This document shows positions 1 to 5,491 of a stretch of DNA of 13,435 bases, piece by piece (positions within the stretch are counted from its first letter, which is position 1; each line of letters opens with the position of its first letter). A program made the position numbers and the translations under genes. The notes under the pieces are model-generated. The model was given only the letters and a program-made list of their open reading frames with translations, was not told the DNA's origin and did not search any database. The DNA comes from Pseudomonadota bacterium (GTDB taxonomy: Bacteria > Myxococcota > Myxococcia > Myxococcales > Myxococcaceae): the NCBI GenBank assembly GCA_023424585.1, contig JAFADT010000909.1:1-13435 (forward strand). The letters are read 5' to 3'.

Positions 1-8
1 CGTGACGC

Positions 9-13
9 AGGAG
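9..13 (+). promoter_or_regulatory. Shine-Dalgarno site deciding the start of the first gene
   Basis: AGGAG lies 6 bases upstream of ATG at 20. It favours that ATG over the in-frame GTG at base 2, which has no visible upstream sequence in the window. This makes the first gene probably complete rather than cut by the window edge. Confidence 0.65.
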
Positions 14-19
14 CTCCCA

Positions 20-430
20 ATGGCCACGCTGCAGCCCTTCTTTGCCTCTGGTACCCAGACCGGCTCCAAGGAGATCATCGAAACGCAGATCGTCTTCTGG
101 GTGAACATCGGCACGGGCGTCTTCTCCAACTTCAACAACTTCAGCGCGTCCTTCCAGGGCACCATCGACACGGTCATCTACAAGGGCTCGCTGAACCTGG
201 ACATCCAGCTCACGGATGAGAGTCCGGGCGCGCAGCGCGGCCCCGCGCGGGTCACGGTGAACGGCTCGGCGGACAACAACGCCACCTACCAGGTGCAGGG
301 CCATCAGCTCATCATCAACGCGACCATCTCCGGCAAGGCGGAGAGCATCGCCATCTACCAGGGGGACGGCGGCACGTACCTGGGCCTGAATGGCGCGGTC
401 AGCCGCACCGTCTGGCTCAAGCCGAGCTGA
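20..430 (+). CDS. Small beta-rich protein of unknown function (136 aa)
   Basis: Function not recognised. The start is ATG at 20, preceded by AGGAG at ideal spacing; an in-frame GTG at 2 would add only six residues. The protein has no signal peptide, no transmembrane segment and no cysteine. It is rich in Thr, Asn, Gly, Ile and Val with alternating polar and hydrophobic stretches (for example around residues 24-66 and 86-112), which suggests an all-beta fold such as a small barrel or sandwich. Third codon positions are strongly G/C, so it looks truly coding. No catalytic motif is visible. The lack of an export signal suggests a cytoplasmic protein or one released by a non-classical route. The gene stops at TGA 428-430 and is followed by about 325 bases without a convincing gene on this strand. 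It could be a lectin-like or binding protein, but that is only a guess from the composition. Confidence 0.7.
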   Translation: MATLQPFFASGTQTGSKEIIETQIVFWVNIGTGVFSNFNNFSASFQGTIDTVIYKGSLNLDIQLTDESPGAQRGPARVTVNGSADNNATYQVQGHQLIINATISGKAESIAIYQGDGGTYLGLNGAVSRTVWLKPS

Positions 431-477
431 AGCCCGCATGCGTCGATGGCGCCACCCACAAGGCCTGGCTCCGTCGG

Positions 478-693
478 TTGCTGGTTCCAGCTCAGCGGCA
501 GGTCAGCCTGGTGGCTCCGACCATCACTCATGGTTGGCTTTACGCTACCGGGGGCACCCCGTCCGCGGGCGAGGTGCCCTTGGTCGCGCCTGTCGCGGGC
601 TACGTCTTCGCGGGCACGCCCGCCCTGGGCGACGTGCTGCTGGGAGGCTCCAACGCGGCGGATGGCGGCAAGAGCTGGCTGGAGCTTCGGTGA
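478..693 (+). pseudogene. Possible gene remnant or short hypothetical ORF
   Basis: This frame is open from before 430 through the TGA at 691-693, but it has no good start: only TTG 478 and GTG 511 are available, and neither has a Shine-Dalgarno site. The last 45 or so codons (from about 553) show the strong G/C third-position bias of real genes here and encode a Gly/Ala/Val-rich tail ending in ADGGKSWLELR. The first part has mixed third positions. This fits the 3' end of a gene that lost its 5' part, or a chance ORF. No family was recognised. Confidence 0.22.
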
Positions 694-755
694 GGGGCTG
701 GGAGTCGGCCCGGCGTGGAACGAGGGCACGCAGACGTCCCGGCTCCACCCGGCGC

Positions 756-1325
756 TCAGCAGTCGAGGTTGAACGACTTGTTGTCGCCGTTCGGCGCGGT
801 GACCTGGACGGTGCTGCTGCCGTTGAATGTCGTGGTGAACGCCCCCTCGCTCGCCTCCACCCGCACCGTTCCCGCCGAGGGGCACTGGTGTGCGCGGCGC
901 TGGTCGCCGGAGACGGTCGAGGTCGAGCTGAGGCTGCCCCTCGTGGACTGTGTCTGGTCGTCCACGGTGATGCACCCGCTGCCCTCCACCCAGGTGACCG
1001 TGCCCTCGGTCATGCGAGAGTCGAGGTGAGCCGGCGAGAAGCTCCTGGAGGTGACGGTCACCTGGCGCTGGTCCCCTGGAGGCGGGGCGCCTGAAATCTG
1101 GAGGGACCGGGTGTACGGCTCGCCGTTGATGGTGAGGTTGTTGGAGCTGGCCGTGGCGGCGGGCTGCCCCCTGCTCCCCCTTGAATGGGTCTCCGGAATC
1201 GGGCCGAAAGTGGGACCCGCTCCCAGGTCGGAGTACTGGTCCCCGGCGCGGCCCGACTGCTCGGCGCAGGCCACGTCCTCGGGCTCGGAGTGCCAGGGGG
1301 CTGCGCGGGAGGCCGCACCGTTCAC
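756..1325 (-). CDS. Hypothetical beta-rich, probably extracytoplasmic protein (about 189 aa)
   Basis: Function not recognised. The C-terminal 130 residues are rich in Thr, Ser, Val and Gly with alternating patterns typical of an exported beta-sandwich domain. Three cysteines lie in that region (in GCITV, HQCPS and as the very last residue), which would suit disulfide formation outside the cytoplasm. The chosen start is GTG at 1325; it has no strong Shine-Dalgarno site, and the frame stays open upstream to a TAG near 1438. No signal peptide or lipobox is visible in this frame or in the two others just upstream, which is odd for such a composition. The true start is therefore uncertain, and the gene may have lost its 5' end. 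It is divergent from the repeat-protein gene at 1507, with a shared upstream region of about 180 bases. Confidence 0.55.
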   Translation of the reverse strand: MNGAASRAAPWHSEPEDVACAEQSGRAGDQYSDLGAGPTFGPIPETHSRGSRGQPAATASSNNLTINGEPYTRSLQISGAPPPGDQRQVTVTSRSFSPAHLDSRMTEGTVTWVEGSGCITVDDQTQSTRGSLSSTSTVSGDQRRAHQCPSAGTVRVEASEGAFTTTFNGSSTVQVTAPNGDNKSFNLDC

Positions 1326-1407
1326 CTCTGGCTGATGCCCACGCCTGCCCCTCCCGGGAGCACGGTCCGGAGTGTCCGCGCCAACGCTCGCGCGGCACCC
1401 GGGCCCT

Positions 1408-1437
1408 GTATTCGGCGGGGACCGCTGCCCCTATCAA
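1408..1437 (-). promoter_or_regulatory. Weak sigma-70-like promoter candidate upstream of the 756-1325 gene
   Basis: On the minus strand TTGATA (1432-1437) matches the -35 consensus at five of six positions. It is followed 18 bases later by GAATAC (1408-1413), a poor -10. This is the only place in the divergent region with a good -35 match. The support is weak because the -10 is poor. Confidence 0.15.
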
Positions 1438-1448
1438 TTCGCCCCGCG

Positions 1449-1477
1449 CGGCGGGCCGGAACCCTCCGCGCCCGCCG
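1449..1477 (+). other. Hairpin in the leader of the repeat-protein gene
   Basis: CGGCGGGC (1449-1456) and GCCCGCCG (1470-1477) form a perfect 8-bp GC-only stem with a 13-base loop. It ends 18 bases before the Shine-Dalgarno site of the gene at 1507. It could affect translation or bind a regulator, but such stems are also expected by chance in DNA this rich in GC. Confidence 0.25.
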
Positions 1478-1506
1478 TACTACCCGCAGCAACCCGAGGT
1501 CTCTGA

Positions 1507-2796
1507 ATGAACCAGGAACAGTTCTCCATGCAGGGGCAGCAGATGTTTGGCGAAGCCCTCAAGGCTCGCATCGTCGAGGCCGTGCACGAGCGCGTCGTGT
1601 CCGGCCTGGAGGAGCGGATCGGCATGGAAATCCGTGAGCGCGTCGGCGACGCGGTCCGCGGTGCGCTGCGCGAGCGCATGACGAACGTGCATTCGGGGGA
1701 GATGGGCGGGCAGTCGTTCGACATGGAGCCGGTCGCCGAGGCCATCCACCACCGCCTCGCCGACGCCATCCATGAGCGCATCGTGAGCGGCGTCCACGAG
1801 CGCGCCCGCGCGGTGCTCCGGGAGCGGCTGGGCGAGGCGCTGCGCACCGCCCTGGCCGAGAACTGGATGAGCATGCACCAGGGGCACGGGCACTTCGACC
1901 CCCAGCGCATCGCCGAGCGCGTGCGCATCAAGCTGGAGGACGCCCTGCGCGACCGGCTCGGCACGGTCGTGCGCGAGTGCGTCCGCGACGTGCTGCGTGA
2001 GCGGCTGGGCGAGGCGGTGCGCTCCGCGATGATGGAGCGGCGGATGGGCATGGACGGCTTCGTGGCCATGGACCCCGAGCGCATCGCCGAGGCGATCCGC
2101 GTCCGGATCTCCGACAGCGTGTCGGACCGGATCCACACCGCCGTGCGCGAGCGCGTCCGCGAGGCGATGAAGGACCGCCTGACGGACATGCTGCGCTCCG
2201 CGCTGTCCGAGCGCCGGATGCAGGGCATGGGGCAGATCGACCCGGAGCGGCTCGCGGACACCCTGCGCGAGCGGCTCGCGGACACCCTGCGCGAGCGCGT
2301 CCAGAGCGGCCTGCGTGAGCGCGTGCGCGACGCGCTGCGCGAGCGGCTGGGCGACGAGCTGCGCGCCAAGGTGGGCGAGCGCATGCAGGGCTTCGGGGGC
2401 TTCCAGCCGCAGGGCTTCGCGGCCGTGGACCCCGAGCGCATCGCCGAGGCGCTCCGCGGGCGGCTCGTCGACACGCTCCACGAGCGGCTGTCGAGCAACC
2501 TTCGCGAGCAGCTTCAGGATGTGCTGCGCGAGCGGCTGGGGGACGCCATCCGCGAGTCGATGGGCTCCATGGGCGCGATGGGCCCGACGATGCGCGGCGG
2601 GTTCGGGGAGCCGTTCATGGGGGGCGTGCAGGCGCAAGGCCCTGGCCAGGTCGACACGGAGAGCCTCGTGGCCGCCATCCGCGAGCGCGTGGGCGAGGAC
2701 CTCCGCGAGCGCATGGCCAACATCGTCCGTGAGCGCGTCAGCGAGGCGGTGCGCAAGGAGCTGAAGAACGGCTCCAGCTCCCAGCCCCTGGCCTGA
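1507..2796 (+). CDS. Arg/Glu-rich seven-repeat helical protein of unknown function (429 aa)
   Basis: No family was recognised. The start is ATG at 1507, with GAGG at 1496-1499 seven bases upstream. The protein is built of seven repeats starting near residues 1, 71, 130, 188, 244, 307 and 382. Repeats 2-7 begin with FDME, FDPQ, MDPE, IDPE, VDPE and VDTE, a likely helix cap. A long predicted helix of consecutive octads follows, with hydrophobic residues at positions 2 and 6, Arg mostly at 1 and 7, and Glu/Asp mostly at 8 and 4, as in ERLADTLR and ERVRDALR. Repeats 2-6 have five octads each; the last has four. Gly/Met/Gln-rich linkers separate the helices. There is one cysteine (158), few lysines, and no signal peptide or membrane segment, so it is probably cytoplasmic. 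The strict 4-4 hydrophobic spacing is neither the heptad (3-4) nor the hendecad (3-4-4) of ordinary coiled coils. A structural, scaffold, membrane-coating or nucleic-acid-associated role is possible; none is shown. Confidence 0.9.
   Translation: MNQEQFSMQGQQMFGEALKARIVEAVHERVVSGLEERIGMEIRERVGDAVRGALRERMTNVHSGEMGGQSFDMEPVAEAIHHRLADAIHERIVSGVHERARAVLRERLGEALRTALAENWMSMHQGHGHFDPQRIAERVRIKLEDALRDRLGTVVRECVRDVLRERLGEAVRSAMMERRMGMDGFVAMDPERIAEAIRVRISDSVSDRIHTAVRERVREAMKDRLTDMLRSALSERRMQGMGQIDPERLADTLRERLADTLRERVQSGLRERVRDALRERLGDELRAKVGERMQGFGGFQPQGFAAVDPERIAEALRGRLVDTLHERLSSNLREQLQDVLRERLGDAIRESMGSMGAMGPTMRGGFGEPFMGGVQAQGPGQVDTESLVAAIRERVGEDLRERMANIVRERVSEAVRKELKNGSSSQPLA
1549..2763 (+). repeat. 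Seven tandem degenerate coding repeats (about 48-75 codons each)
   Basis: The protein repeats map roughly to 1507-1716, 1717-1893, 1894-2067, 2068-2235, 2236-2424, 2425-2649 and 2650-2793. Each is made of 24-base sub-repeats encoding one octad. GAGCGGCTG, CTGCGCGAG and GACGCGCTG-type words recur at 24-base spacing. The linkers differ in length and sequence, so the array grew by duplication followed by drift and is not a young homogenised array. Confidence 0.9.
2245..2292 (+). repeat. Perfect 24-bp tandem duplication inside the repeat gene
   Basis: Bases 2245-2268 and 2269-2292 are identical and encode ERLADTLR twice in a row, at the head of the fifth protein repeat. Identity at every synonymous site marks this as the most recent octad duplication in the array. 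It keeps the reading frame. Confidence 0.95.
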
Positions 2797-2800
2797 GGAG

Positions 2801-2862
2801 CTCCGGCTCCAGGGCCGGGCCCCCTTATCCGGGGGGGAAGGAGGCCCGCCCTGGAGCCGGAG
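2801..2862. terminator. Long perfect inverted repeat, probable bidirectional terminator
   Basis: CTCCGGCTCCAGGGC (2801-2815) pairs perfectly with 2848-2862: a 15-bp stem starting 5 bases after the stop of the repeat gene. The 32-base loop can form an inner stem from runs of C (about 2819-2824) and G (about 2830-2837). There is no T tract, so termination would not be the classic intrinsic type. The position between two convergent genes supports a terminator role. Confidence 0.6.
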
Positions 2863-2863
2863 A

Positions 2864-2907
2864 CTCCCTCTCCTCCTCCATCGCCGCATGCGGAGGAGGG
2901 GAGGGAG
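2864..2907. terminator. Second hairpin between convergent genes
   Basis: A pyrimidine tract (2864-2879) pairs with a purine tract (2892-2907): 16 bp with one G-U pair and a 12-base loop. It begins one base after the first hairpin and ends 15 bases before the amidohydrolase stop codon. Its location suggests it acts for transcripts arriving from the minus strand. Confidence 0.45.
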
Positions 2908-2921
2908 GTGGCCCGGCGTCG

Positions 2922-4187
2922 CTATCGCGCGGGTTCGCGGACATAGAGCGCCTTGCCCGCGCGAATCGTGCACTTCACCTCGGTGAACCGCTGGACATCC
3001 GCCGAGGGATCGCCGTCGAGCACCACGAGGTCCGCGTCGAAGCCCGGCTTGACGCGGCCCCTGTGGTCGGAGGCGCTCCAGCGCGCCGCGGGGGCCGTGG
3101 TCAGCGATGCGAGGATCTGCATCGGCGTCAGCCCCGCCTGGGCCATGAGGACGTATTCGCGCGTCGGATCCAGGTCGGTCATGTACCCGACGTCGGTGCC
3201 GAAGAGGACCTGGCCACCAGCGCTCGAGAACGCGGCGAGCTGTCGCTCGGCACCTCCCACGATGCGCTCGGTCACCTCCGCGGGCACCTGCTCCTTGGCG
3301 AGCTCATGGCCCCAGAGCTGCAACGTCGGCACCAGGGACACGTGGCGCTCGACCATCTGACGGATGAGCTCGGCGCTCCATGTGGACTTCGGAGGGTCGA
3401 TGGTCGTGTGCACGACGATGTCCACGCCCGCCTGCACCGCGGTGCTCACGCCCTCGGGATCCGTGGGATGCACCATGGCCAGACCTCCGTGCGCGTGGGT
3501 CTCCTCCACGATGGCGCGCGCGATGTCCGCGGGCATGCGGCGGATCTCTCCATGTCCCTGGGGCGTGGCGACGAACAGCTTGGTCCCCCGCGCGCCGTTC
3601 TCGAAGTTCGTCCGGATGATGGCGCGGGCCTCCTCCGCCGACGCGGGCTGCGCGAGCTGCCGCAGCAGCTCGGGCGGCAGGTCCCGCAGGTAGAAGGGGA
3701 TGCCGTTCCGCGGATACATCGGGGAGCCGACGGTGAGGAGCTCCGGTCCCTGCACCTCACCGCGCTCGATGCGCTGGCGAAGGGCCCCGGTGTTCGCGGG
3801 GTCGGAGCCGGTATCGACGACCGTCGTGAAGCCGAAGCGCGTGGTCATCCCGCTTAGCGGCGGCTGGAGCTCAGTGGCTGGCCGGCTGGCGGCTCCGGCG
3901 AACGCGGGGTCGGTGAAGTGGACGTGGCTGTTCTGGAAGCCGGCGGTGATGACGCCGCCACTGCATGCGTCCTCGCGACGGACCCCGGCTGGCGGCGCGT
4001 CGGACTCGGAGCCCATGGCTTCAATCTTCCCGCCGCTCACCAGCACCCAGGCGTTGTCCAGCGGGGGCTCGTCCGGAGCCACATAGAGCCGCGTGCCCGT
4101 GAGGAGCCAGCGATCGGCGGACGCGGGACGCTGCTGCGACGCGCAGCCCGCGGTGAGCAGGCAGAGAAGAAGTGTCAGCTGTTTCAT
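2922..4187 (-). CDS. Amidohydrolase-family lipoprotein (421 aa)
   Basis: A metal-dependent hydrolase of the amidohydrolase superfamily, close in style to imidazolonepropionase/prolidase-like members. The substrate is not predictable, but a cyclic amide or dipeptide-type bond is likely. The start is ATG at 4187, with AAGGGG eight bases upstream. A lipobox, LTAGC, places the lipidated cysteine at residue 15, so the enzyme is membrane-anchored outside the cytoplasm. Metal-ligand candidates are in the expected order: HVH at 88-90, Lys203 in GTKLF (possible carboxylated lysine), His240 in MVHP, His260 in VVHTT, and Asp332 in GTDVG. The C-terminal part (GRVKPGFDADLVVLDGDP, about 377-394) is the usual beta-sandwich segment. 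Length is normal for the family. The gene is convergent with the repeat gene and separated from it by two hairpins. An upstream in-frame ATG at 4292 would bury the lipobox and was not chosen. Confidence 0.92.
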   Translation of the reverse strand: MKQLTLLLCLLTAGCASQQRPASADRWLLTGTRLYVAPDEPPLDNAWVLVSGGKIEAMGSESDAPPAGVRREDACSGGVITAGFQNSHVHFTDPAFAGAASRPATELQPPLSGMTTRFGFTTVVDTGSDPANTGALRQRIERGEVQGPELLTVGSPMYPRNGIPFYLRDLPPELLRQLAQPASAEEARAIIRTNFENGARGTKLFVATPQGHGEIRRMPADIARAIVEETHAHGGLAMVHPTDPEGVSTAVQAGVDIVVHTTIDPPKSTWSAELIRQMVERHVSLVPTLQLWGHELAKEQVPAEVTERIVGGAERQLAAFSSAGGQVLFGTDVGYMTDLDPTREYVLMAQAGLTPMQILASLTTAPAARWSASDHRGRVKPGFDADLVVLDGDPSADVQRFTEVKCTIRAGKALYVREPAR

Positions 4188-4442
4188 GTGGCCTACCCCT
4201 TCGGCCCGCACCGTGCTCCCGAGCGCGGACCCCGTCAATCCGATGCCGGCCAGCCCCAGTATCAACCCTGGCGCTTCGATGAATCCGGGCACGCCGTATC
4301 GCCGCGCTCCCTCGTGCCTCGGGGCGGAGGTGCGCGAAGGCTCATGCCGGATTGGCGAAATCAGAAGCCTTGTGGCGGCGTGTCGCCTTCACGCAGGGGA
4401 CCTGGTGCGAGGCCCGATGGCGCGGCTGAGGCGGCTGGAGGC

Positions 4443-5342
4443 CTAATAGGTTCCCCAGCGCGAAGGGAGAGGACCGCTCCATTGCGTCCGGGTTCCCGGC
4501 GTCGCCAGCGGTGCGGTGCCATTGATGCGCATGACGCTGGAGCTCTCGTTGAGGCTGGACCAGTCCGCGGCGATGTTTCGGCAGTAGCGGTCTTTCGCGA
4601 GACCCGTGGTCATGTCGTGGATGCAGGGGGTGGCATCCCAGACGCGGTCCGCTTGCAGGCGCTGGACGGCGGCGACGATGCTGGCGGGCATCTCCCCTGA
4701 GGCTCGAACGAAGGGAACGCCATCGACAGGCGCTCCCGTTGACGAGAGCAACTCAAACGCCTTGCCGGAGTAGCTCAGCGTACCAGGCATGCTGAAATCC
4801 CAGGCGCTGTCGCTGAAGGGTGCCGTCTGTCCACAGGAGGCCGGGTCGCCAGGAGCGTCGGTGCAGGACCCGCCGAGGTGGAGCACCAGCACGGCACCCG
4901 TCTCCACCGTGTAGCCCTGGGGGAAGGTGAAGGCGAAGTCGGAGTTGGTGAGCTCCAGGAGCGAGATGCCGCTCAGCGTTCCACCGGAGACGGCCACCAG
5001 CTCGATGAGATCCTGGGGGTGGTCGGGGTTGATCTCGGTGATGCGGAGCGAGGCCTCCGGAGGCGGCTCGCCGCCATCCAGGGTGCCCGCATCGGAGCCG
5101 CCGGCATCCGGAGAGCCCGCGTCGTCGGAGCCCGCGTCGGGAGTCCCCGCGTCCACGCCCGCGTCACCCGTGCCCGCGTCGGGAGTCCCCGCGTCGGGCG
5201 AGGAGGCCTGAACGCAGCGCTCTTCAACGCAGACGATGTCGGGGCCCCGCGACGCGCAGTCACCCGTTTCCGTGCACTCAGGTGAGGAGCAGGCGGAGAC
5301 GAGCGGGAGCAGGGCAAGGGCTGCGAGTCGCGAGCGGAGCAT
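4443..5342 (-). CDS. DAG-linker lipoprotein with lamin-tail-like domain (299 aa)
   Basis: A predicted surface or periplasmic lipoprotein of unknown role. The signal peptide ends in the lipobox VSAC with Cys18. A short cysteine-rich segment follows (Cys23, 29, 38, 43), then an Asp-Ala-Gly-rich linker (about 48-91), then a C-terminal domain starting LRITEINPDHPQDLIEL. That opening resembles lamin-tail (LTD) domains, which in bacteria are found on secreted nucleases and surface proteins. Cys160, 170, 240 and 254 could form disulfides. No nuclease or protease motif is visible, so the protein may be a binding or adhesion factor. The start is ATG at 5342, with AGG eight bases upstream. An ATG at 5396 would add 18 residues but has no Shine-Dalgarno site and would push the signal peptide inward. 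No clear terminator was seen downstream. Confidence 0.88.
   Translation of the reverse strand: MLRSRLAALALLPLVSACSSPECTETGDCASRGPDIVCVEERCVQASSPDAGTPDAGTGDAGVDAGTPDAGSDDAGSPDAGGSDAGTLDGGEPPPEASLRITEINPDHPQDLIELVAVSGGTLSGISLLELTNSDFAFTFPQGYTVETGAVLVLHLGGSCTDAPGDPASCGQTAPFSDSAWDFSMPGTLSYSGKAFELLSSTGAPVDGVPFVRASGEMPASIVAAVQRLQADRVWDATPCIHDMTTGLAKDRYCRNIAADWSSLNESSSVMRINGTAPLATPGTRTQWSGPLPSRWGTY
5070..5201 (-). repeat. Low-complexity Asp-Ala-Gly linker repeats
   Basis: Residues 48-91 of the lipoprotein contain eight DAG triplets in units such as TPDAG, SDDAG and SPDAG. At the DNA level this is an array of GCGTCGGGAGTCCC-like words. Such linkers are common spacers between the lipidated N-terminus and the folded domain in myxobacterial lipoproteins (general knowledge). 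Confidence 0.9.
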
Positions 5343-5473
5343 GGGGAGGACCTGGAGGTGTGGTGGGTGCGCGGGCGGGCGGATCTCCGTGAACATAGGG
5401 GAAACGGGAGCGTGGTTGAGGGAGAAGAACGCCCGTCGTGCGTGGCCCCTTGTTCGTGGCGTGGAACCCAGCC

Positions 5474-5487
5474 TGGAGCGCGCTCCA
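5474..5487. other. Perfect 14-bp palindrome between two genes
   Basis: TGGAGCGCGCTCCA reads the same on both strands. It lies 4 bases beyond the M28 peptidase stop codon and about 130 bases upstream of the DAG-linker lipoprotein start. It could be a dimeric regulator site or part of a 3'-end structure. No second copy was seen. Confidence 0.3.
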
Positions 5488-5491
5488 ATCC

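Noticed and set aside
355..1437. Open frame of 360 codons on the minus strand over the first genes
   Set aside because: Very rich in Arg, Pro and Gly, without a recognisable domain, and it covers the better-supported genes at 20-430 and 756-1325.
2245..2292. Possible CRISPR-like or mobile direct repeat
   Set aside because: The two copies are directly adjacent, in frame and encode one octad each. There are no spacers, and it is part of a protein repeat.
1480..2973. Long open frame (497 codons) on the minus strand, opposite the repeat gene
   Set aside because: It is the mirror of the octad repeat: regular codons on the plus strand avoid stops on the other. It runs through the two hairpins and has a His/Ala/Leu-rich composition with no domain. 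The plus-strand gene has a start, a ribosome-binding site and a clear pattern.
4188..4292. Upstream in-frame extension of the amidohydrolase to ATG 4292
   Set aside because: The extension has a hydrophobic stretch that could pass for a signal peptide, but the ATG at 4187 has a good Shine-Dalgarno site and a standard lipobox right after it.
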